Positions 7,076 to 15,854 of a DNA stretch of 37,282 nt are shown piece by piece. The stretch comes from Rhodoplanes serenus. GTDB lineage: Bacteria > Pseudomonadota > Alphaproteobacteria > Rhizobiales > Xanthobacteraceae. Each line of letters starts with the position of its first letter. The stretch's first letter is position 1. Under the pieces are notes generated by a model, which was given only the letters and a program-made list of their open reading frames with translations, was not told where the DNA came from and ran no database searches. The position numbers and the translations under genes were made by a program. The stretch lies in NCBI GenBank assembly GCA_945893085.1, contig CAMDEB010000002.1, forward strand, positions 1-37,282, in the 5' to 3' direction.

Positions 7076-8169
7076 GATGAAACCCGGCAGTCCTTCAGAA
7101 TCTCCGGCTTGAACGCTAGGCCGTGCCCCGGCCGCTCCGGCGCCGTGATGGTGCCGTTCTTAACCGGCACCGGCTCGACCCAGAGATCCTCCGACAGGCC
7201 CATGTCCTCGATCCAAAGCCCGTTCGGGATCGAGGCGAGGATCTGCACGTTCAATTCCGGGAACAGGTGCGGCGCCATCGCGATGCCCCAGGTGTCGGCC
7301 AGCACCGCGGTCTTGCGCAGATCGGTGAAGCCGCCGCGCATCGGGTCGGGCTGCAGGATCGGAATGCGCGGGTCCTCGAAAAACGGCCGCAGATCGAAGC
7401 GGGTGAAGTGCGTCTCGCCGCCGACGATACGGATGTCGAGTTTCTCGGCGACGCGCATGTAGCCCTTGAAGTCGTCGGCCGGCACCGGCTCTTCCAGCCA
7501 GTAGATGTCGTAGGGCTCGATCTTGCGGCCCTGCTGGATCGCGACGTCCGCGGTCCAGCCCTGGTTGATGTCGATCATGATGTCGACGTCGGGGCCAAGC
7601 GCCTCGCGCATCCGCTTCACGTTCTCCACGTCGCCGCGCAGGTTTGTGGTGTGCGCCATCTGCATCTTGATCGCCTTGTAGCCCTGCGACTTGTAGTGCA
7701 GCGCCTTGGCGATCATGCCGTCGCCGCCGGAGCCGCGAAAACAACCGCTGCCGTAGACCGGAAGCGTCGCGCGCACGTGGCCCCACAACCGGTGCAGCGG
7801 CATGTTGGCGCGCTTGCCGATCGCGTCCCACAGCGCGATGTCGAGCGCCGACTGCGCCATGGTGGCGATGCCGCCGCGGCCGTAGGTGACGGTCAGCTTC
7901 CAGATATCGTTCCAGATGCCTTCGACCGCGGTCGCATCCTTGCCGATGACGCGCGGGATGATCACCTCGTCCAGGATGGCCGTGATGGTGCGCAGCCCCG
8001 GCCGGAACGAAAACAAGTAGCCCATGCCGACGATGCCGCTCGTGGTCTCGACCTCGAGCACCAGGATGTTGCGCGCGTCACCGAACGAATGACCCTTCAG
8101 CCACGGTGTCTCCGGCCACGGCACCCGCAGGATGCTGGTGCGGATGGCCTTGATGGTCATGTCGGTCAT
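7072..8169 (-). CDS. Mandelate racemase/muconate lactonizing enzyme family protein (enolase superfamily)
   Basis: 365 aa, full length, with the N-terminal capping domain and C-terminal barrel. Metal ligands are visible as Asp200 (IMIDINQGW), Glu226 (YWLEEP) and Glu252 (GGETHF). An Asp275/His301 pair (QPDPMRGG, MAPHLFPE) supplies the general base on the barrel's far side. The usual KxK on strand two reads K168-M-Q170, so the second Lys is replaced by Gln. Members abstract the alpha proton of carboxylates and act as dehydratases, racemases or cycloisomerases; which applies here is unknown. The gene overlaps both neighbours by 4 bp, so it is the middle of a three-gene operon. Confidence 0.9.
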   Translation of the reverse strand: MTDMTIKAIRTSILRVPWPETPWLKGHSFGDARNILVLEVETTSGIVGMGYLFSFRPGLRTITAILDEVIIPRVIGKDATAVEGIWNDIWKLTVTYGRGGIATMAQSALDIALWDAIGKRANMPLHRLWGHVRATLPVYGSGCFRGSGGDGMIAKALHYKSQGYKAIKMQMAHTTNLRGDVENVKRMREALGPDVDIMIDINQGWTADVAIQQGRKIEPYDIYWLEEPVPADDFKGYMRVAEKLDIRIVGGETHFTRFDLRPFFEDPRIPILQPDPMRGGFTDLRKTAVLADTWGIAMAPHLFPELNVQILASIPNGLWIEDMGLSEDLWVEPVPVKNGTITAPERPGHGLAFKPEILKDCRVSS

Positions 8170-9065
8170 GGTTTTTGTCCGTTGAGGCTGTGTTCCACGC
8201 AGTCATCATAGCTCGGCAGTCGCGTGATGAACCCACCCGAATGCAGGCTTTGGCCGAGCCGCTCGAAACCCTCGTGCGACATCTCCGGACTGCGCGCCCA
8301 CAGGCCGGCGTCGCGGTAGCGCCGAAGCGAGGCGATGAGTATCTCTGGTGGCACATCCGGAAAGAACGACGCCGTGGCTTTCGCCAGCTCTTCGGCAGGG
8401 TTGGCGTACAGCCACTGCTCCATCTTGGCGGTGGCGCGCACCATCGCCGCGAACGCATCGCGGTGCCGGGCGACGCCGTCTTTGCTGGCGATGAAGGCGG
8501 TGTAAACGGTCGGTCCGCGCGTGCTGGCGGCATAAAGCAGATCGCCGGCGGACTGACGCTCGGCCATCGACATGAAGGGTTCGAACGCCTGCATCACGTC
8601 GATCTCGCCTCCGCGCAGCGCCGCGTAGTTGCGATCCATCGGCCGGTCGGCGATGCGCTTGAGTTGGTTCGGATCGACGTCGCGCAGGCGCAGATCGTGC
8701 TGCAGGCACTGCCACGGGGTCGGAACCTCTGACACGGTGGTAAACCGTAAGTTGTCGAGATCGGTGAGCTGGAACGGCTGGCGGTCGCTGCGTCCGAACA
8801 GGAAAAACGGATCGCGCGACACCACCTCGCCGAAGCAGACCAGCGGCGAGTTCGCGTCCTGGTCGTGCGCCTTCATCACCCGCATCGGCCCGCCCCAGGT
8901 GATGTCGACGCTGCCGTCGAGCAGCATCGGCACGGCATCGCCCGGCGTGTCCGAGGTCATCATCTCGATATCGAGACCCTCGCGGGCGTAGAAGCCGAGC
9001 GCCTGGGTCGCGTAGAACGGCGCGTAGAAGATCGCGCGGAAATTCTCCATGAGCTTGATTCGCAT
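8166..9065 (-). CDS. NMT1/THI5-like (SsuA-type) substrate-binding protein without signal peptide
   Basis: 299 aa. The start MRIKLMENFRAIFYAP moves directly into the first beta strand of an SsuA/NMT1-type binding fold; YATQALGFYAREGLDIE and LLDGSVDITWGG are typical. No signal peptide or lipobox precedes it, and no in-frame upstream start appears in the 55 bases before 9065. GGAG lies nine bases before this ATG. There is no ABC ATPase or permease gene here. It is the first gene of an operon with an enolase-superfamily enzyme and a hydrolase. It may be a cytoplasmic ligand-binding or THI5-like catalytic protein; the CCCFC-type motif of THI5 was not seen. Confidence 0.78.
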   Translation of the reverse strand: MRIKLMENFRAIFYAPFYATQALGFYAREGLDIEMMTSDTPGDAVPMLLDGSVDITWGGPMRVMKAHDQDANSPLVCFGEVVSRDPFFLFGRSDRQPFQLTDLDNLRFTTVSEVPTPWQCLQHDLRLRDVDPNQLKRIADRPMDRNYAALRGGEIDVMQAFEPFMSMAERQSAGDLLYAASTRGPTVYTAFIASKDGVARHRDAFAAMVRATAKMEQWLYANPAEELAKATASFFPDVPPEILIASLRRYRDAGLWARSPEMSHEGFERLGQSLHSGGFITRLPSYDDCVEHSLNGQKP

Positions 9066-9179
9066 GGTGGGCTGCTCCGCGACGGCGTGATGCTTTTTTA
9101 GCGTTGCCGCGATTTTTGAGGATGCCTAAGCTTGATACAAGGCAAAGTTTCCAGCCGCATGCGCGAGGACCACAGGCTC

Positions 9180-10163
9180 ATGAAAGCACTATGCAGCGGA
9201 TTGTTGCTCGCCGTCGCGACCATCGTGTGTGCCGGCTCCGGCGCGGCATGGGCGCAAGACAGCTATCCCAGCAAGGTGATCACGCTGGTGGTGCCGGTGC
9301 CACCCGGCGGCGCCGCCGATTTCATCGCGCGGGCGCTCGGCCAGAAGCTTTCCGAGGCGGTCGGCCAGCCGGTGGTGATCAGCAATCGCGGCGGCGCCAG
9401 CGGCACCATCGCCTCCGACAACGTCGCAAAGGCGCCGGCCGACGGTTACACGCTGTTGTTGAATTCCATCACCACACACGGCATCGGCCCGCATCTCTAC
9501 ACCAAGCTGCCGTATGACTCGGTGAAGGACTTCACGCCGATCGTGCTGGCGGCCAGGCTGCCGTTGCTGATGACGATCAACGCGGCTCACTCGGCGAAAT
9601 CGGTGAAGGACGTGATCGCCTACGGCAAGGCCAACCCCGGCAAGCTGTCGTTCGCCTCGTCGGGCAACGGCGGCGCGCCGCATCTCACCGGCGAATTGTT
9701 CAAGAACACCGCTGGAATCAACATGCTGCACGTTCCCTATCGCGGCAGCGGGCCTGCGGTGATCGACGTCGGCGCCGGCCGGGTCGACATCATGTTCGAT
9801 GCTGTGCCCTCGCTACTGGCCCTGATCCAGGCCGACAAGCTCCGCCCGCTGGCCGCGGCCAGCGCCGTGCGCAATCCGATCCTCCCCGATGTGCCGACGT
9901 TCGCCGAGCTTGGCATGAGCGGCATGGAAATCTCGCTGTGGTACGGCATCGTTGGACCGGCTGGGCTGCCGGCTCCAGTCGTGCCGCGGCTCAACACCGA
10001 GTTCGGCAAGATCATGGCGTTGCCCGACATCGTGCAGAATTTTGGCAAGCAGGGCGCGGTGCCGGGCGGCGGCTCGCCGGCGCAGTACGCCGATTTCATG
10101 CGGGTGGAATCCACGCGTTGGGGCGAGGTGGTGCAGAATAACGGTATTCCCAAGCTGGAGTAA
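9180..10163 (+). CDS. Bug/TctC-family solute-binding protein (orphan)
   Basis: 327 aa from the ATG at 9180; a Sec signal peptide (MKALCSGLLLAVATIVCAGS, cleavage near AWAQ) follows at once, so the longer ORF start at 9132 is unlikely. Family marks are VPVPPGGAADFIAR, VISNRGGASG and VPYRGSGPAV. It is divergent from the three-gene catabolic operon (115 bp between starts), suggesting that its ligand feeds that operon. No tctA or tctB follows, so it must use a transporter encoded elsewhere or act as a sensor, as is common for Bug proteins. Confidence 0.9.
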   Translation: MKALCSGLLLAVATIVCAGSGAAWAQDSYPSKVITLVVPVPPGGAADFIARALGQKLSEAVGQPVVISNRGGASGTIASDNVAKAPADGYTLLLNSITTHGIGPHLYTKLPYDSVKDFTPIVLAARLPLLMTINAAHSAKSVKDVIAYGKANPGKLSFASSGNGGAPHLTGELFKNTAGINMLHVPYRGSGPAVIDVGAGRVDIMFDAVPSLLALIQADKLRPLAAASAVRNPILPDVPTFAELGMSGMEISLWYGIVGPAGLPAPVVPRLNTEFGKIMALPDIVQNFGKQGAVPGGGSPAQYADFMRVESTRWGEVVQNNGIPKLE

Positions 10164-10177
10164 TTGCCTCGCCCGCG

Positions 10178-10828
10178 CTACCGCGACTGCGCGTGATACA
10201 CGCTGTTTGGCCGCATGTCGGTCGCCGATGCCACGCGGTTGGTCATGTTGTAGAAGCCGGCGACCGCGGCGATATCCCAGATGTCGCGGTCGGAAAACCC
10301 CGCCTTGCGCAGTGCCTCGCGGTCGCTTTCTTCGGTCTTCCAGGATTCGGTGGTCAGCTTCATCGCAAAGTCGAGCATCGCGCGATGCCGCTTGCTGAGC
10401 CGGGCGGCGCGATAGTTCATCACCATCAGTTCGCCCAGCACCGGATCGCCCGACAGCGCCCGCACCGCCGCGCCATGCGCGACCAGGCAATAGTAGCAGC
10501 GGTTCTGCGCCGATACCGCGACCGCGATCATCTCGCGTTCGAGTTTGGAAAGCCCGGACGGCGCGAGCATCAGATCGTTGTACATGGCAACGAATGGCTC
10601 GAGCTTGCTGTTGTCGAAAGCATAGGCCTTGAGCACGTTGGGCACGAAGCCCAGCTTTTCCTTGCATTTGCCGAAATAGGCCTGCATCGCCGGTGACAGC
10701 GCCCCGGGCTTGAGCGCCAGGGCGGTTATCGTCGTGTCATCGTCGGCGGCCATGCCGACCTGCGGCGAGACGGCCGCCTTGCCGGGCTTTGCTTTGACCA
10801 GACTTGCTTTTCGACCTTTTTTTGCCAC
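10178..10828 (-). CDS. AhpD/carboxymuconolactone decarboxylase-like (peroxidase-related) protein
   Basis: 216 aa from the GTG at 10828, which has GGGAG seven bases upstream; an ATG at 10753 (191 aa) is the alternative and would remove a Lys-rich N-terminal tail (AKKGRKASLVKAKPGKAA). The core carries the AhpD-type redox site, NRCYYCLVAH (Cys111, Cys114, His118), and an all-helical fold. Relatives reduce peroxides or disulfide partners; the substrate here is unknown. It is divergent from the glutamate dehydrogenase gene. The ORF track's 650-aa version is wrong beyond this point, since its N-terminal two-thirds are antisense to that gene. Confidence 0.85.
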   Translation of the reverse strand: MAKKGRKASLVKAKPGKAAVSPQVGMAADDDTTITALALKPGALSPAMQAYFGKCKEKLGFVPNVLKAYAFDNSKLEPFVAMYNDLMLAPSGLSKLEREMIAVAVSAQNRCYYCLVAHGAAVRALSGDPVLGELMVMNYRAARLSKRHRAMLDFAMKLTTESWKTEESDREALRKAGFSDRDIWDIAAVAGFYNMTNRVASATDMRPNSVYHAQSR

Positions 10829-10912
10829 CGCACCGCTCCCACATCTCTGATGGATGTCGAAGCCTACATCCCTTCCGCTTCCGGACGAAACCGTTACAGT
10901 CGGCGTGCCGCC

Positions 10913-13900
10913 ATGAATGATTCTCGCCCCATCCCAGCGGACACAGCCGCTCCTCTCAGCGGCGATGATGCGCGTGTGGCTCGCGCCCTGACCGAAGCGG
11001 CCGGCGCGCTTGGCGCCGAGAGCGGCGCCGTGCCGGAAGGATTCGCCGCGCTGCTGTTCGGCCGCGCCGCGCCGGAAGATCTCGTGGACTACGATTCGCG
11101 CGAGCTCGCCGCGATGGCCCGCGACGCCTGGGCGTTCCTGGCCGCGCGCAAGCCGGGCTCGCCGAAGATCCGCTTCGAATCTCCACAGGCGAGCGCCGGA
11201 GCACATCTCAAGTCGGTCTCGGTGATCGAAATCGTCAATGATGATATGCCGTTTCTCGTCGATTCGGTGATGAGCGAATTGACCGAGCGTGGTCTTGATG
11301 TCCGCCTGGTTGCGCATCCGATCCTGGCAGTCGAGCGCGATGCGAACGGCAAGCTCAAGAACCTTCCGGTGGAGGCACTGCCGAGGGTCGTCGGCAAGGG
11401 CAATGGCCCACGCGAGAGCTTCATCCACATTCACGTCGATCGTGTCGATGACCCCCAACGGCGCAGCGAAATCGTGCAGGCGCTTGAGCAGGTGCTCGCC
11501 GAGGTCCGGCTCTGTGTCCAGGACTGGCGGCCGATGCTGGGGCGGATCGCAGAGGTCATCACCGAGCTGAAGACCAATCCGCCACCGCTGCCGGTCGACG
11601 ATATCGCCGAGGCGATCCAGTTCCTCGAGTGGGTGGCGGGAAACAACTTCACCCTGCTCGGCGTTTGCGACTATGCGTTTCCTGGGCAGGAGCTCGATCT
11701 CCTGCCGGTGCCGGCCACCGGTCTGGGCATCCTGCGGCATGGCGATCTGCCGGTGCTTCAGCGTCGCGGTCAGGTCCTGACCATCACGCCGGAGATACGC
11801 GCGTTTTTCAGCGAACCCAAGACGCTCATCGTCACCAAGGCCAACATCAAGTCGCGCATCCATCGGCGCGTCTATCTGGACTATGTCGGCGTCAAACGCT
11901 TTGACGCGGACAGCAATCCGACCGGCGAATTCCGCATCGTCGGGCTGTTCACCTCGACCGTCTACAACCGCTCGACGCGGTCGATTCCCTATCTCCGGCG
12001 CAAGGTCGATGCGGTGGTCCGGCGTGCGGGGTTCGATCCCGAAGGCCATTCCGGCAAGGCTTTGGTCAACGTGCTGGAGAACTATCCGCGCGATGAGTTG
12101 TTCCAGATCGATGGGAACACGCTCTATCAATTCGCGCTCGCGATCCTACAGCTCGAGGAGCGGCCGCGCGTGCGGGTGCTGGCGCGCCGCGATCGCTTCG
12201 ACCGCTTCGTCTCGGTGCTGGTCTATGTGCCACGCGAACGCTTCGACACTGACGTCCGCCAAGCGATCGGTGGTTACCTTGCGGACGCGTTCAACGGCCA
12301 TGTCAGCGCGTTCTATCCCTCCTTTACCGAAGGGCCGCTGACGCGCGTCCATTTCATTATCGGCCGCACTGAGGGCGAAACTCCCAATCCATCTCGCACG
12401 ACGCTGGAGGAAGCAGTCTCCGCGATCGTGCGCACCTGGACCGATGCATTGGCCGAGGCGCTCGCCGACGTCCACGAGCCGCCGCGGGCGCGAGCGCTGT
12501 TCGAGCGCTATCGCGAAGCTTTCTCCGAAGGCTACCGGGAGGTCTATTCGCCGCTCGACGCGGTCGCCGACATCCGCTTCATCGAGGGCCTGTCGGCGGA
12601 GCGCCCGCTCGGCGTCGATTTCTATCATCGCGTCTGGGACGAGAAACAGTGCGTCGGTCTCAAGGTTTGGAGCCACAGCCGGCCGATTCCGTTGTCGGAG
12701 CGGGTACCGGTGCTCGAGAACATGGGCTTCCGCGTGGTGGACGAACAGACCTACCATGTCGCAGCCGCCGTCGTGGGCGAGCCCGAGGTCTGGCTGCACG
12801 ACATGATGCTGGAGCGGGCCGGCGGCGGTGGCGTTGATCTCGACTCGATGAAGCAGCCGCTCGAAGCCAGCTTCCTCACGGTGATGCGCGGCGGCGCCGA
12901 GAACGACGGCTACAACGCGCTGGTGCTGGCGGCGGGACTTTGGTGGCGCGATGTGGCCCTGGTGCGCACGATTTCGCGCTTCCTGCGCCAGATCCGCGTG
13001 CCCTATTCGCAAGACTACATGTGGGCGACGTTGCGCAAGCATTCCGCGCTGGCGGCGAAGATCGTCGATCTGTTCCATCTCCGCTTCGATCCGCGGTTCA
13101 GCGGCACGCCGCAAGAGCGCACCAAACGCGAGGCGTCGGTGTTCGCCGAGATCGACATCGCATTGCAGGCGGTCGAGAGTCTGGATGAAGACCGCATCAT
13201 CCGTCATTTCGTCAACGCGGTGCAGTCGGCGATTCGCACCAATTTCTATCAGCTCAACGCCGAGGGTCAGCCGAAGTCGCTGATCGCCGTCAAGTTCGAC
13301 AGTCGCAAGATCGACGGCATGCCGCTGCCCCGGCCGCTGTACGAGATCTTCGTCTATTCGCCGCGCGTCGAAGGCGTGCATCTGCGCTTCGGCAAGGTCG
13401 CGCGCGGCGGCATCCGCTGGTCCGACCGGCCGCAGGATTTCCGCACCGAAGTTCTTGGCCTGGTCAAGGCGCAGCAGGTCAAGAACGCGGTGATCGTGCC
13501 GGTCGGCGCCAAGGGCGGCTTCGTGCCGAAGCGCCTGCCGGTCGGCGGTGCGCGCGAGGCGGTCCAGGCGGAAGGCATCGCGGCCTACAAGCTGTTCATC
13601 TCGACGCTGCTCGAGATCACCGACAATCTCGACATCAACGGCGTCGTGCCGCCCGCCGACGTGGTGCGCCACGATGGTGACGATCCCTATCTGGTGGTTG
13701 CCGCGGACAAGGGCACCGCGACGTTTTCCGACGTCGCCAACGCAATTTCCGAGGAGCACGGCTTCTGGCTCGGCGATGCCTTCGCGTCCGGTGGCTCGGC
13801 CGGCTACGACCACAAGGCCATGGGCATCACCGCCCGCGGTGCGTGGGAGGCGGTGAAGCGGCATTTCCGCGAGCTCGATGTCGACATCACGACCACGCCG

Positions 13901-15826
13901 TTTACCACCGTTGGCGTCGGCGACATGTCGGGCGACGTGTTCGGCAACGGCCTGTTGCGCGAGAAGACCACGCGGTTGCTCGCGGCCTTCGATCACCGCG
14001 ACATCTTCATCGACCCCGATCCCGATCCGGAAAGAAGCTTTACCGAACGCGCGAGGCTGTTCGCGCTGCCGCGTTCGAGCTGGCAGGACTACGACAAGAC
14101 GCTGATCTCGAACGGCGGCGGCGTGTTTGCCCGATCCGCCAAGGAGATCGTGCTGTCGGAGGAAGCGCAGGCGGCCATCGGCCTCGCCAAGGACAGGGCG
14201 ACACCGCAGCAGATTATGAATGCGATTCTCAGGGCACCGGTCGATCTGCTGTTCTTCGGCGGCATCGGCACCTATGTGCGCGCCTCCAGCGAGGCCGACG
14301 AGGCGGCGGGCGACCGCGCCAATGATGCGATCCGGATCACCGGCAAGGATCTTCGCTGCAAGGTGATCGGCGAGGGCGCCAATCTCGGCATGACCCAGCA
14401 CGGCCGGGTCGAGGCGGCGTTTGCCGGCGTCAAGCTCAACACCGACGCGATCGACAACTCGGCCAGCGTCAACACCTCGGACGTCGAGGTCAACATCAAG
14501 ATCGCGCTGAGCGTACCGGTGCGTGAGAACAAGCTCACGATCGAGGCGCGCAACGCGCTGCTCAGCGAGATGACCGATGATGTCGCGGGCCTGGTGCTGC
14601 GCAACAACTATCTGCAGACGCTCGCGCTGTCGCTGGCCGAGCGACGCGGTCTCGAGGATTTGGGCTTCCAGCAGCGCTTGATGCAGACACTCGAACTGCG
14701 CGGCGAACTCAACCGCGCGGTCGAGTTCCTGCCCGACGACATGGAAATCGGCGAGCGCGTCCGGCGCTCGCAGGGGCTGACGCGGCCGGAGCTCGCCGTG
14801 CTGATCGCCTATGCCAAGCTCTCGCTGTACTCCGAATTGCTGGATTCGGCGGTGCCCGATGATCCTTATCTCGGCCGCGAGCTCAGCCGTTATTTTCCGA
14901 AGGCGCTGACGCAGAAATTTCCCGACGCGCTCGAAAAGCACCGGCTACGGCGCGAGATCATCGCGACCCAGCTGGCGAACTCGATCATCAACCGGGGCGG
15001 GCCGTCGCTGGTGGTGCGGATCGCCGATCAGACCGGCGCCAGCGCCGCCGGCATCGCCGCGGCGTTCGCGGCGGTGCGTGACAGCTACGACATGCCGGCG
15101 CTAAACGAAGAGATCAACGCCCTCGATGGCAAGGTGTCCGGCGAGGTGCAGCTCGCGCTCTACGCCGCGGTGCAGGACCTTTTGATCGATCGCCTGGTCT
15201 GGTTCCTGCGCAACGGCGATCTGACGCAAGGGCTCGCCGCCGTGGTAGGGCATCATCGCCAGGGCATCGCCGCGCTGGCCGCCGCGCTCGACACCTTGCC
15301 GCCAGAGGCCGGGGCCATCCGCGCGGCGCGGACTTCGGACCTGAAGAACACCGGTGTACCGGAAGACCTGGCGCAACGCATGGCCGACCTGACCGTCCTG
15401 GCGGTGGCACCCGACGTGGTTTGGATCGTCGACCGCACGAAGCAACCGATCGCCGCCATCGCCGCGACTTATTTCGCGGCTGCCGCGTTCTTCCGGCTCG
15501 ACCGCGTGGCTGCGGAGGCGCGGAAGATCGTGGTCTCGGATTATTTCGACCGGCTCGCGCTCGATCGCGCCCTCGATGCGATCGGCGACGCCGAACGCCG
15601 GCTCACGGCGGCGATGGTCGCGACCGGCGAGTCCGGTCAGGCAGCGGTCGATGCCTGGGTCGAACCGCGCAAGGCCGAGGTCGAGCGCGTGCGGGCGTCG
15701 ATCCACCAGATCGCCGGCAGCGGCCTGACCCTGTCGAAGCTGTCCGTGGCGGCGAGCCTGCTCGGTGACCTGGTCCGTGACGAGCGGTCTCAGGTGCCTA
15801 AAATCCCCGCTGCTCCGAAGGCTTGA
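10913..15826 (+). CDS. gdhB: NAD-specific glutamate dehydrogenase, large type
   Basis: About 1637 aa, matching the 180-kDa class of NAD-dependent glutamate dehydrogenases, which deaminate glutamate to 2-oxoglutarate in catabolism. The N-terminal half holds ACT-like regulatory domains. The catalytic part contains GGIRWSDRPQDFR (from about residue 828) and VGAKGGFVPKR with the conserved Lys near 867, followed by a Rossmann-type region with GEGANLGMT. A long helical C-terminal domain ends at 15826. The ATG at 10913 is preferred because MNDSRP looks like a natural N-terminus; 10850 is in frame but neither has a clear ribosome site. The long antisense ORFs on the minus strand are codon-bias shadows. 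Gene symbols differ between species. Confidence 0.95.
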   Translation: MNDSRPIPADTAAPLSGDDARVARALTEAAGALGAESGAVPEGFAALLFGRAAPEDLVDYDSRELAAMARDAWAFLAARKPGSPKIRFESPQASAGAHLKSVSVIEIVNDDMPFLVDSVMSELTERGLDVRLVAHPILAVERDANGKLKNLPVEALPRVVGKGNGPRESFIHIHVDRVDDPQRRSEIVQALEQVLAEVRLCVQDWRPMLGRIAEVITELKTNPPPLPVDDIAEAIQFLEWVAGNNFTLLGVCDYAFPGQELDLLPVPATGLGILRHGDLPVLQRRGQVLTITPEIRAFFSEPKTLIVTKANIKSRIHRRVYLDYVGVKRFDADSNPTGEFRIVGLFTSTVYNRSTRSIPYLRRKVDAVVRRAGFDPEGHSGKALVNVLENYPRDELFQIDGNTLYQFALAILQLEERPRVRVLARRDRFDRFVSVLVYVPRERFDTDVRQAIGGYLADAFNGHVSAFYPSFTEGPLTRVHFIIGRTEGETPNPSRTTLEEAVSAIVRTWTDALAEALADVHEPPRARALFERYREAFSEGYREVYSPLDAVADIRFIEGLSAERPLGVDFYHRVWDEKQCVGLKVWSHSRPIPLSERVPVLENMGFRVVDEQTYHVAAAVVGEPEVWLHDMMLERAGGGGVDLDSMKQPLEASFLTVMRGGAENDGYNALVLAAGLWWRDVALVRTISRFLRQIRVPYSQDYMWATLRKHSALAAKIVDLFHLRFDPRFSGTPQERTKREASVFAEIDIALQAVESLDEDRIIRHFVNAVQSAIRTNFYQLNAEGQPKSLIAVKFDSRKIDGMPLPRPLYEIFVYSPRVEGVHLRFGKVARGGIRWSDRPQDFRTEVLGLVKAQQVKNAVIVPVGAKGGFVPKRLPVGGAREAVQAEGIAAYKLFISTLLEITDNLDINGVVPPADVVRHDGDDPYLVVAADKGTATFSDVANAISEEHGFWLGDAFASGGSAGYDHKAMGITARGAWEAVKRHFRELDVDITTTPFTTVGVGDMSGDVFGNGLLREKTTRLLAAFDHRDIFIDPDPDPERSFTERARLFALPRSSWQDYDKTLISNGGGVFARSAKEIVLSEEAQAAIGLAKDRATPQQIMNAILRAPVDLLFFGGIGTYVRASSEADEAAGDRANDAIRITGKDLRCKVIGEGANLGMTQHGRVEAAFAGVKLNTDAIDNSASVNTSDVEVNIKIALSVPVRENKLTIEARNALLSEMTDDVAGLVLRNNYLQTLALSLAERRGLEDLGFQQRLMQTLELRGELNRAVEFLPDDMEIGERVRRSQGLTRPELAVLIAYAKLSLYSELLDSAVPDDPYLGRELSRYFPKALTQKFPDALEKHRLRREIIATQLANSIINRGGPSLVVRIADQTGASAAGIAAAFAAVRDSYDMPALNEEINALDGKVSGEVQLALYAAVQDLLIDRLVWFLRNGDLTQGLAAVVGHHRQGIAALAAALDTLPPEAGAIRAARTSDLKNTGVPEDLAQRMADLTVLAVAPDVVWIVDRTKQPIAAIAATYFAAAAFFRLDRVAAEARKIVVSDYFDRLALDRALDAIGDAERRLTAAMVATGESGQAAVDAWVEPRKAEVERVRASIHQIAGSGLTLSKLSVAASLLGDLVRDERSQVPKIPAAPKA

Positions 15827-15854
15827 CGCCGAAAGTCCTGCGCTCTCACTTAAC

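Noticed and set aside
10829-12130. The N-terminal two-thirds of the 650-aa minus-strand ORF ending at 10178
   Set aside because: It is antisense to the glutamate dehydrogenase start; only the AhpD-like C-terminal part shows a domain and a ribosome site.
12146-14941. A 931-aa open frame on the minus strand opposite the glutamate dehydrogenase gene
   Set aside because: It is rich in His, Arg, Asp and Ala without any recognisable domain, lies wholly antisense to a gene with clear motifs, and is the expected shadow of GC-rich codon bias.
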